A DNA stretch of 64,000 nucleotides, taken from assembly GCA_943789355.1 (NCBI GenBank), contig CALSTU010000003.1:124001-188000 (forward strand), read 5' to 3'. The notes below the pieces were generated by a model. It worked only from the letters and a program-made list of their open reading frames with translations. It had not been told where the DNA came from and did not search any database. The position numbers and the translations under genes were made by a program. This DNA is from UBA7430 sp002478765. GTDB lineage: Bacteria > Bacteroidota > Bacteroidia > Flavobacteriales > UBA7430. Of this stretch, positions 7,865 through 15,094 are shown piece by piece (positions within the stretch are counted from its first letter, which is position 1; each line of letters starts with the position of its first letter).

Positions 7865-10450
7865 ATGAGTGAAGAAATGGAACATTCTGAAGACAACTTC
7901 AATCTGGAAGAACAGGAAGTGAGCACGGTAACACATGTGGACGGAATGTATGAAGGTTGGTTTTTAGATTACGCCTCTTATGTCATTCTCGAAAGAGCCG
8001 TTCCAGACATTCACGATGGTTTAAAGCCTGTTCAGCGTCGCATTCTTCATTCGCTAAAAGAGATGGATGATGGTCGGTACAATAAAGTGGCCAATGTGAT
8101 TGGTAATACCATGAAATATCACCCGCACGGTGATGCTTCTATTGGTGATGCCCTGGTGAATATGGGGCAAAAAGACCTCCTCATCGACATGCAGGGAAAC
8201 TGGGGTAATATTCTTACAGGAGATCGAGCTGCAGCACCAAGATATATAGAGTCTCGACTGTCTAAGTTTGCCTTAGAAGTTGTGTTTAATCCAAAGATTA
8301 CAGAATGGATACCGACGTATGACGGTCGGACCAAAGAACCGGTAACACTTCCCGTAAAATTCCCTTTATTATTAGTACAAGGGGTAGAAGGGATTGCCGT
8401 TGGTTTGTCCACTAAAATAATGCCTCACAACTTTGTAGAATTGATCGATGCTTCCATTTCTATTTTAAGAGGCAGAGGGATGAAGGTTTATCCCGATTTC
8501 CCAACGGGTGGTATTGCCGATTTCTCGCAATACAATGATGGGCAACGAGGTGGTAAAATAAAAGTAAGAGCTCGTATTGAGCAGGTAGATGCCAAGCAGC
8601 TTAGAATTACTGAAGTCCCTTTTGCCACCACAACTTCGAGTTTGATCGATTCCGTTATCAAAGCCAATGAAAAAGGCAAAATAAAGATCAAGAAGATCGA
8701 AGATAATACGGCAGAGTTTGTAGAAATTCTAATTCATCTTCCTGCAGGAGTTTCTCCCGATAAAACCATTGATGCCTTGTATGCATTCTCCGATTGTGAG
8801 ACATCAATCTCGCCGAATGCTTGTATCATCAAAAACGACAAACCGTATTTTATGACGGTTTCAGACATTCTGAAACAATCTACGGCTCACACCTTACATC
8901 TATTAAAGGCCGAACTGGAAATCTTATTAGCAGAACAACAGGCGCTATGGCATTTTGCTTCTTTAGAGCGAATTTTTATTGAGAATAAAATTTATCGCGA
9001 TATTGAAGAATGTGAAACCTGGGAAGCTGTCATCGAAGCCATCCGAATAGGACTTCAACCGCACATTAAGCATCTAAAAGATCCTGTAACAGATGAAGAC
9101 ATCCTTCGTCTTACCGAAATAAAAATCAAGCGAATCTCAAAATTTGACTTAGACAAGGCGAATGAAAATCTAAAGAGAATTGAAGAGACTATTGCCGAAT
9201 TGATCGATAAGCTCGCCAATCTGGTTGATTATGCGGTTGATTATTTTAAAGGCTTAAAGAAGAAATACAAAGAAGGAAGAACCCGTAAAACTGAGATCAG
9301 AACTTTCGAAACCATTGTTGCTTCCAAAGTGGCTATTAGAAATCAGAAATTGTACTTCAATAAAGAAGAAGGATTTATAGGAACTTCACTACGTAAAGAT
9401 GAGTTTGTGTGTGAGTGTTCGGACATTGATAACGTTATTGTGTTTCGAAACGATGGAAAAATGACCGTGACTAAAGTCGCTCCGAAAACCTTTGTGGGTA
9501 AAGGAGTCATTCACATTGCCATATTCAAGAAAAATGACACACGTACCATTTACAATTTGATTTATCGTGACGGTAAACAAGGAAACACCTACAGGAAGCG
9601 TTTTCCTGTGAAAAGCATCACACGTGATAAAGAATACGATTTAACAGTTGGTAACAAAGGCAGTAAGGTGTTGCATTTTTCGGCCAATCCGAATGGCGAA
9701 GCCGAGGTGGTTACAGTAATCTTAAAATCACAAGCGAAAACAAAAAAATTAAAGTTCGATACAGATTTTGCTGACTTAGCCATAAAGGGTAGAGGTTCCA
9801 GGGGGAATCTGGTTTCAAAACACCCCGTAAGTAAAGTGGAGTTAAAGTCAAAAGGCGTGTCAACCTTAGCAGCTCAGAAAATTTGGTTTGACGACACCGT
9901 TCAGCGATTAAATATTGATGGCAGAGGTGATCTTTTAGGCGAGTTTGCTGGAGATGATAAAATACTTGTCATTTCTCAATCCGGAGAATACCAACTTTTA
10001 GGTTTTGATTTAAGTACCCATTTCCCCGAGGATATGGTGGTGCTCGAAAAATTCCATCCTAAAAAACCTGTCAGTGCGATTTATTGGGATGCTTCCAAAT
10101 CGAAATACTATGTAAAGCGATTCCTGGTTGAGGTTTCAGATAAAAAAGTGAGTTTTATATCAGAAAGTGATGGCTCTTATTTAGAGGTTGTGTCCACCGA
10201 TTCCCTTCCTGTAGCCGAAATAGAGTTTACGAAAGAACGCAACAAGGATCAAAGGCCCAATGAGCAAATCAACTTCAACGAGTTTATTGCAATCAAAGGA
10301 TTGAAAGCGCAGGGGAATACCTTAACATCGTATAAGGTAAAGTCTATAAGCCTTCTTGAGTCCCTTAATTCAGAAGAAGTCTCAACTCCCAAGCAAGACA
10401 TTTCCCAGGATGATGAAGACGAGCAGTCCCAGATTTCCATGGAGTTTTGA
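7865..10450 (+). CDS. parC: DNA topoisomerase IV subunit A
   Basis: This is the DNA-cleaving subunit of topoisomerase IV, partner of the parE product encoded 2 nt upstream. The 861-residue protein has the winged-helix cleavage domain with AAAPRYIESRLSKF, where the catalytic tyrosine is Y127. Upstream of it lie DGLKPVQRRILHSL and KYHPHGDASIGDALV. A long coiled-coil tower region follows (about 350-470), then a C-terminal beta-pinwheel DNA-wrapping domain (about 500-830) with degenerate blades rich in GxxG and FVGKGV. The C-terminal tail is acidic (QDDEDEQSQISMEF). No clear terminator follows the stop. Confidence 0.95.
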   Translation: MSEEMEHSEDNFNLEEQEVSTVTHVDGMYEGWFLDYASYVILERAVPDIHDGLKPVQRRILHSLKEMDDGRYNKVANVIGNTMKYHPHGDASIGDALVNMGQKDLLIDMQGNWGNILTGDRAAAPRYIESRLSKFALEVVFNPKITEWIPTYDGRTKEPVTLPVKFPLLLVQGVEGIAVGLSTKIMPHNFVELIDASISILRGRGMKVYPDFPTGGIADFSQYNDGQRGGKIKVRARIEQVDAKQLRITEVPFATTTSSLIDSVIKANEKGKIKIKKIEDNTAEFVEILIHLPAGVSPDKTIDALYAFSDCETSISPNACIIKNDKPYFMTVSDILKQSTAHTLHLLKAELEILLAEQQALWHFASLERIFIENKIYRDIEECETWEAVIEAIRIGLQPHIKHLKDPVTDEDILRLTEIKIKRISKFDLDKANENLKRIEETIAELIDKLANLVDYAVDYFKGLKKKYKEGRTRKTEIRTFETIVASKVAIRNQKLYFNKEEGFIGTSLRKDEFVCECSDIDNVIVFRNDGKMTVTKVAPKTFVGKGVIHIAIFKKNDTRTIYNLIYRDGKQGNTYRKRFPVKSITRDKEYDLTVGNKGSKVLHFSANPNGEAEVVTVILKSQAKTKKLKFDTDFADLAIKGRGSRGNLVSKHPVSKVELKSKGVSTLAAQKIWFDDTVQRLNIDGRGDLLGEFAGDDKILVISQSGEYQLLGFDLSTHFPEDMVVLEKFHPKKPVSAIYWDASKSKYYVKRFLVEVSDKKVSFISESDGSYLEVVSTDSLPVAEIEFTKERNKDQRPNEQINFNEFIAIKGLKAQGNTLTSYKVKSISLLESLNSEEVSTPKQDISQDDEDEQSQISMEF

Positions 10451-10773
10451 TGCTTTGATACCCAATTCCCTTTTTCCATCTCAAGATATTTTTGTGTTTT
10501 GTAGGAGTGATATCACTCATTACAGCGAATTAAGTTAGATTATTACGTATATTGTTTTTTACATACAAATAATCTCCGTAAGTTTAGCATAGATTCAGAA
10601 CTGATTTAACGCCCTAAATGAATTTACTTTGAACCCAGTAGGTTTTCAAATTGTTTTACCCCCTCCTTTTCGATAGTTCCATTCTCGCTCATCACGATAA
10701 ACTCTATACATTATCAGGCGAAATTTTAGTGACTGAATAAATAAAATTATTTAGTAATTGAAATTTTTAAGAA
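10451..10773. other. 323-nt intergenic region between parC and the accessory island
   Basis: No ORF or RNA gene is recognised here. The one notable element is the perfect 12-bp palindrome AGTGATATCACT at 10506-10517, which could be an operator but has no second copy that I can see. The last 40 nt before the next ATG are very AT-rich. No clean TTG/TAnnTTTG pair was found; TAAGTTTA at 10579-10586 is the nearest match. Confidence 0.5.
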
Positions 10774-12432
10774 ATGAAAACAAATATTTTAACGCGCATT
10801 GCGCTAATCGGTGCAGTGTGTTTCGTATCTTGTCAAAAGGATAAGCCCACAGCCGAGACTTTTAACCGAGAGGGAATGCTAAAACTCGGAAAGCAGTTGG
10901 ATAATCCTTATTCTGTTGAAACCATGAAAGAGGCATGGAATAATATTCAGCAAAACAACAGTTCATACCGAATGATGGGAGCCGGCATCACAACCACCCA
11001 CTTGTATCTTAAATTTAAACCTCAAAATGAGGAGGAGTTAAGTTTGTTGCAAGAAGATTCCACATTAACTCTCTACACCCATCCTTTGGATTACGAAATT
11101 TTAGGGGATGGAGACTACTACCACGATCCTGAAATTCCGGATTCCCTGCCTACCTACCAATATTGTGCTGTTCCGGTAGATAAAGTGTTGCCCGCCGGTG
11201 TTTCTCATGAAGTGTTGGCCAAATTATTTATCCCTGACGAAGATCCGGATGATGAAGGTAAGCGCTTTGCCTCGGGAGAAACAACCGACGCCCTTGTGGA
11301 TGAAGCCCTGCGTATTACCGACAATTTAGAGCCCGATGAAGATCAGGGCAATCAACGCAGAAGAAGAAAATGGAGGCCTCAGGGGTCTGTTCAGGTGTAT
11401 CATTCGTTTTCCGAGAACAAGAACAGGAATTCCAGATACATCCCTGTTCAAGGTGCTGTTGTTCGAGCCAGAAGATGGTTTACCACCCGAAAAGGAACGA
11501 CAGATGCCGATGGAAAATTTTCTTGTAACGGGCGTTTTCGAAGGGCTGCCAATTACAGCATCAGGTGGGAGCGTTACCACTTTAGCATTCGTTCCGGAAC
11601 CCTAGGGCAAGCGGTGTACAACGGCCCTAAAAAGAGAGGCGGTTGGAATTTAAAATTAGGAAGGCAGGGAAGCAATTTTGTAAAGGATAAACAGCAATAT
11701 TATGCCTTAATTTTCCAGGCAGCTCATTTTTATTATTACGGAGACAGAATGGGACTCACCTCACCTTCAAGAAACAGCTGGTGGAAAAAACAACTCAAAA
11801 TCGCAGCTCGGGCAAAAAATGGAAGCTCCAGCCATGTACACCAAAGAACCCTCTATTGGGGAGCAGATATTTCTTTGCAAAAATATGGAAACTATTCAGA
11901 TTTGGTCTTTGCAACAACCATACACGAACTTGCTCATGGGGCACACCGAGAATTGCATAAAAACAATTACAACCACCTTGTGTCTGAAGGCTATGTAAAA
12001 CCATGTGTAAGTCATTGGGATTGTATGGAGAGTAATGCAGACATAAGTTCAAAGGCGAAAAATAAAAGAAGACTGCTGGAAACATGGGCAAAGACCGTAG
12101 AAATTGCTCTCACAAGAAACTGGTACATCAACCACTGTAACATATCAAATTATGTATTTGAAAGAGCAAATTATCAATCTGTTGAAATAGAAGATAAACC
12201 CTATTACACTTCAGCAGGATATGATTTGATCGATGATGAAGACCAATCCGAGACTTTTACCTATCTAAATACTCCAAACGATCGGGTAAAAGGCTATTCC
12301 ATTTTACAATTGGAACAGGCTTTGAAACATGCAAGAAGCTGGGAAGAATGGAGAGATAATATTAAGGAAGATTACGATAATCCTACCGAAAAATATGTAG
12401 ATGAACTGTTTGCAAATTGGTCGGACGACTAA
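10774..12432 (+). CDS. Lipoprotein with HExxH zinc-peptidase motif
   Basis: I do not recognise a named family. The N-terminus (MKTNILTRIALIGAVCFVSC) is a lipoprotein signal peptide with lipobox FVSC and the lipid cysteine at residue 20, so the protein should be anchored in the outer membrane or at the surface. A central segment (about 190-285: PVQGAVVRARRWF, TTDADGKFSCNGRF) resembles a carboxypeptidase-regulatory-like beta domain. The C-terminal half has TIHELAHGAH with HELAH at residues 384-388, the classic zincin HExxH, followed about 50 residues later by ETWAKTVE, where a Glu could be the third zinc ligand. This suggests a surface metallopeptidase, but substrate and activity are unknown. 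It is followed after 12 nt by a small lipoprotein gene, and its last 228 nt are copied twice downstream. Confidence 0.75.
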   Translation: MKTNILTRIALIGAVCFVSCQKDKPTAETFNREGMLKLGKQLDNPYSVETMKEAWNNIQQNNSSYRMMGAGITTTHLYLKFKPQNEEELSLLQEDSTLTLYTHPLDYEILGDGDYYHDPEIPDSLPTYQYCAVPVDKVLPAGVSHEVLAKLFIPDEDPDDEGKRFASGETTDALVDEALRITDNLEPDEDQGNQRRRRKWRPQGSVQVYHSFSENKNRNSRYIPVQGAVVRARRWFTTRKGTTDADGKFSCNGRFRRAANYSIRWERYHFSIRSGTLGQAVYNGPKKRGGWNLKLGRQGSNFVKDKQQYYALIFQAAHFYYYGDRMGLTSPSRNSWWKKQLKIAARAKNGSSSHVHQRTLYWGADISLQKYGNYSDLVFATTIHELAHGAHRELHKNNYNHLVSEGYVKPCVSHWDCMESNADISSKAKNKRRLLETWAKTVEIALTRNWYINHCNISNYVFERANYQSVEIEDKPYYTSAGYDLIDDEDQSETFTYLNTPNDRVKGYSILQLEQALKHARSWEEWRDNIKEDYDNPTEKYVDELFANWSDD

Positions 12433-12444
12433 AACCAAAAACAA

Positions 12445-12921
12445 ATGAAAAACACACATTTTTTGACCTGTCTGATTGCTATCTGTTTACTTTGTAGCTT
12501 AACAAGTTGTCGTTACGAGCGAGTTTACACCTACACCGTTCGTAACGAAACTGGGGTGTCTATCAAAATAAATCCTTATGAAAAGCAGATTATACAAGAA
12601 AAAATAATGATTCTCGATGATGATGAAGAATTTACACATGAGCATATAAGTCGTGACCCAAGTGAACTCTATTGGGCTTATGATTATTTTAACCATCCTT
12701 TATTTTTGGAAGTGATTTATAACAATGAAAAAAAAGAAGTTTTTCCTTATGAAATAGATTGGCTTGAGGACTCTCTTAGGGTTGCTCTTGAAGTTTATCT
12801 TGACACGTCGAGAATATACAGTAATAGAAACCCTTTAAATCAACATAATTTAGATAAACCCTTTATCTTCACTGAGGAAGATTATGAAAATGCAACAGAC
12901 TGTGGAGGGGATTGTGAGTAA
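12445..12921 (+). CDS. Small lipoprotein, copy 1 of tandem paralogues
   Basis: The product is a 158-residue protein of unrecognised family. The signal peptide MKNTHFLTCLIAICLLCSLTSC ends in the lipobox LTSC (Cys 22), so it is a predicted lipoprotein. The mature part starts with YERVYTYTVRNETGVSIKI, a pattern of alternating residues suggesting beta strands. The centre holds PLFLEVIYNNEKKEVFPYEI, and the protein ends in the block FIFTEEDYENATDCGGDCE, shared by all three paralogues. It begins 12 nt after the HExxH lipoprotein gene and is probably co-transcribed with it. A binding, chaperone or inhibitor role for the neighbouring peptidase is possible, but only genomic context supports it. Confidence 0.8.
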   Translation: MKNTHFLTCLIAICLLCSLTSCRYERVYTYTVRNETGVSIKINPYEKQIIQEKIMILDDDEEFTHEHISRDPSELYWAYDYFNHPLFLEVIYNNEKKEVFPYEIDWLEDSLRVALEVYLDTSRIYSNRNPLNQHNLDKPFIFTEEDYENATDCGGDCE

Positions 12922-13001
12922 GCGAGCGATCAGCTTTCAGCAATCAGGTGTCAGCTTTCTGCAGAAATAAGAAAATGGATTAACAAAATAAAATTAAAAA
13001 C

Positions 13002-13222
13002 TACACTTCAGCAGGTACGACCTGATCGATGATGAAGATCAATTTAAGCCCTGTTTTTCAAGACCAAAATATTGGGTAAAAGGCTGTTCCATTTTGGAAT
13101 TGGAACAGGCTTTGAAACATGCAAGAAGCTCGGAAGAATGGAGAGGTAATATTAAGGAAGATTACGATAATCCTACCGAAAAATATGTAGATGAACTGTT
13201 TGCAAATTGGTCGGACGACTAA
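13002..13222 (+). pseudogene. Duplicated 3' tail of the HExxH lipoprotein gene (array unit 2)
   Basis: The segment matches the last part of the 10774-12432 gene, including the exact ending around ELFANWSDD and the stop codon. It has no start or upstream domains. Compared with the parent, GGATATGATTTG has become GGTACGACCTG, a one-base loss that breaks the frame, and the next 18-20 codons differ strongly before similarity returns at WVKG/RVKG. It reads as a gene fragment carried along by tandem duplication. Confidence 0.85.
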
Positions 13223-13234
13223 AACCAAAAACAA

Positions 13235-13696
13235 ATGAAAAACACACATTTTTTGACTTATTTATCTGCACTATTTTTATTGTGCAGTTTAGCAAGTTGC
13301 TACGAACAAGTTTACACCTACACTACTCGTAATGAAAGTAGTGTTCCCATAAAAATAAATGCTCAGAGAAGGGTGTATGATGAACCTGTAAAGATAATAC
13401 GTGTTGGTCCTGGTGAAGAGTTTACCGAAGAATACATAAACAAGAATCCAGAAGGATATTCTTCTTATGAGTATTTTAAAAACCCTTTATTTTTGGAAGT
13501 GATTTACAACAATGAAAAAAAAGAAGTTTTTCCTTATGAAATAGATTGGCTTGAGGATTCTCTTAAGACATACATTGACACACTTAAAATTCACACTGAC
13601 AAAGATCCTTTTGATTATTATCAACCAGAGGTAACCTTCATTTTTACTGAGGAAGATTATGAAAATGCAACAGACTGTGGAGGGGATTGTGAGTAA
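13235..13696 (+). CDS. Small lipoprotein, copy 2 of tandem paralogues
   Basis: A 153-residue paralogue of the gene at 12445-12921, with the same signal peptide type (MKNTHFLTYLSALFLLCSLASC, lipobox LASC), the same opening EQVYTYTTRNESSVPIKI, the same central PLFLEVIYNNEKKEVFPYEI, and the identical end FIFTEEDYENATDCGGDCE. The segments between these blocks (about residues 45-75 and 108-135) have diverged from copy 1. The frame is intact and the start lies 12 nt after a truncated copy of the peptidase tail. Expression from its own promoter is uncertain, since no TAnnTTTG element was seen in front. Its function is unknown, as for copy 1. Confidence 0.75.
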   Translation: MKNTHFLTYLSALFLLCSLASCYEQVYTYTTRNESSVPIKINAQRRVYDEPVKIIRVGPGEEFTEEYINKNPEGYSSYEYFKNPLFLEVIYNNEKKEVFPYEIDWLEDSLKTYIDTLKIHTDKDPFDYYQPEVTFIFTEEDYENATDCGGDCE

Positions 13697-13776
13697 GCGA
13701 GCGATCAGCTTTTAGCAATCAGGTGTCAGCTTTCTGCAGAAATAAGAAAATGGATTAACAAAATAAAATTAAAAAC

Positions 13777-13997
13777 TACACTTCAGCAGGTACGACCTGA
13801 TCGATGATGAAAATCAATTTAAGCCCTGTTTTTCAAGACCAAAAGATTGGGTAAAAGGCTGTTCCATTTTGGAATTAGAACAGGCTTTGAAACATGCGAG
13901 AAGCTGGGAAGAATGGAGAGATAATATTAAGGAAGATTACGATAATCCTTCCGAAAAATATGTAGATGAACTGTTTGCAAATTGGTCGGACGACTAA
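13777..13997 (+). pseudogene. Duplicated 3' tail of the HExxH lipoprotein gene (array unit 3)
   Basis: This is a second headless copy of the peptidase-gene end, closely matching the fragment at 13002-13222. It shares that fragment's one-base loss (GGTACGACCTG) and its divergent block around CFSRPKDWVKG, so the two fragments descend from one already-broken copy. It keeps the parent's terminal WSDD and stop codon. Confidence 0.85.
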
Positions 13998-14009
13998 AAC
14001 CAAGAACAA

Positions 14010-14507
14010 ATGAAAAACACACATTTTTTGACTTATTTATCTGCGCTATTTTTATTGTGCAGTTTAACGAGTTGCCGTTACGAGCGAGTTTACACCTACA
14101 CTACAATTAATAAAACATCTGTGCCAATAAAATTAAAGGCTTGCAGAGGATCTGTGGATGAACCTTTAAAAACAATAAGCGTTGATCCTTGGGAAGAATT
14201 TACTGAAGAACACATAGAGAAGGTCCCAGGCGAAAGATATGATTCGTATCGTTATTTTAAACATCCTTCTTTTTTGGAAGTAATTTACAACAATGAAAGA
14301 AAAGAGGTTTTTATTGATCCTGATTATTTAGAGCGTCCAATGATTAATCCATTAGATTCTCTTACAGTATCGTATATGGATACGATTAGAGTTAAAAGTG
14401 AGAAAAATCCTTTAAACATATATTTTTATCAAGGTCAGGAAGTAACCTTCATCTTCACTGAGGAAGATTATGAAAATGCAACAGACTGTGGAGGGGATTG
14501 TGAGTAA
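14010..14507 (+). CDS. Small lipoprotein, copy 3 of tandem paralogues
   Basis: A 165-residue paralogue of the two preceding small lipoproteins. The signal peptide MKNTHFLTYLSALFLLCSLTSC has the lipobox LTSC. The mature part begins RYERVYTYTTINKTSVPIKL, and the end is the shared block FIFTEEDYENATDCGGDCE. It is longer than the others because the region after PSFLEVIYNNERKEVF carries extra residues (LERPMINPLDSLTVSYMDT). The first 66 nt of the gene are nearly identical to copy 2, whereas the centre is not, so the ends look more strongly conserved or recently homogenised. Function unknown. Confidence 0.75.
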   Translation: MKNTHFLTYLSALFLLCSLTSCRYERVYTYTTINKTSVPIKLKACRGSVDEPLKTISVDPWEEFTEEHIEKVPGERYDSYRYFKHPSFLEVIYNNERKEVFIDPDYLERPMINPLDSLTVSYMDTIRVKSEKNPLNIYFYQGQEVTFIFTEEDYENATDCGGDCE

Positions 14508-14526
14508 ATAAGAAAATGACACACTA

Positions 14527-14622
14527 ATGAAACACACACATTTTTCAACTTATTTATCTGCGCTATTTTTTACTTTTTGGTATAGCGTTGGTCTTGCCAA
14601 ACGGGTTTATGTACAAGATTAA
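14527..14622 (+). pseudogene. Decayed fourth copy of the small lipoprotein gene start
   Basis: A 31-codon ORF (MKHTHFSTYLSALFFTFWYS...) whose first 50 nt closely match the starts of copies 2 and 3 (ACACATTTTTnnACTTATTTATCTGCGCTATTTTT). It then loses the lipobox cysteine and stops at TAA 14620-14622. It reads as the remnant of another array unit whose peptidase tail and most of the gene have been deleted. Confidence 0.65.
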
Positions 14623-14632
14623 ATATTAGATC

Positions 14633-15016
14633 ATGAAGAAATTTACAGTACTTATTTTAAGTTTTTCCTTACTGAGTATTCAGTGTAAACAAATTGATAA
14701 AATGTTTGGTAAGAAGAAGCTGTTCTTTGAAGTAATAAATCTTGATACTAAGACATACGATGATGTTAAGGTGTATGGTACAAATGATGTTGAACTTTTT
14801 GATTCTTTAAGTTTTTCGATCAATTCACAGGAAACAAAATTTTTTACCTGGGAAGACCCAATGCTAAAAAAAGGTGATGGAAATTTTTTGATAAAAGCAG
14901 GTGGTCTGGAGAAATATTTTGGTTATTACACGAATAGTACTTTGATAAATAATGAGGAGGTTACTGTAACCCTCAAAGAGGACGAAATTATTGTAAGAAC
15001 AAGAATCGTTGATTAA
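14633..15016 (+). CDS. Small hypothetical lipoprotein
   Basis: The product is a 127-residue protein I do not recognise. The signal peptide MKKFTVLILSFSLLSIQC ends in a plausible lipobox (SIQC, Cys 18), so it is a predicted lipoprotein. The mature part opens with a basic stretch (KMFGKKKLFFEVINLDTKTYDD) and ends in VTVTLKEDEIIVRTRIVD, a strand-rich pattern like a small beta sandwich. It has no clear sequence identity to the three paralogues upstream but shares their size, anchoring and layout (early FEV-type strand, late strand rich in Thr and Val). It starts 10 nt after the decayed fourth array copy and may belong to the same transcript. Confidence 0.65.
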   Translation: MKKFTVLILSFSLLSIQCKQIDKMFGKKKLFFEVINLDTKTYDDVKVYGTNDVELFDSLSFSINSQETKFFTWEDPMLKKGDGNFLIKAGGLEKYFGYYTNSTLINNEEVTVTLKEDEIIVRTRIVD

Positions 15017-15094
15017 TTTTGGCTTAAAATGAAGTTTTTTAGGCATCATAATTGTTGTTGAATGTATTTACTGTCCTAACTTTTTCTGTTCATT

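Larger units (their letters stand above)
12205..14515 (+). repeat. Three-unit tandem repeat: peptidase-gene tail plus small lipoprotein gene
   Basis: Each unit has about 225 nt of the 3' end of the HExxH lipoprotein gene, a 12-nt linker (AAACCAAAAACA-like), a small lipoprotein gene and an AT-rich spacer. Units start at the motif TACACTTCAGCAGG at 12205, 13002 and 13777, giving periods of 797 and 775 nt. The spacers after units 1 and 2 are almost identical and contain the short direct repeat TCAGCTTT. The third spacer is deleted in its middle. The linkers and the gene ends are the best conserved parts, while the centres of the lipoprotein genes differ. Confidence 0.9.

Noticed and set aside
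12205..14515. Regularly spaced repeats as a possible CRISPR array or mobile element
   Set aside because: Units are 775-797 nt and contain coding sequence; there are no short repeats with unique spacers, no cas genes, no transposase and no terminal inverted repeats.
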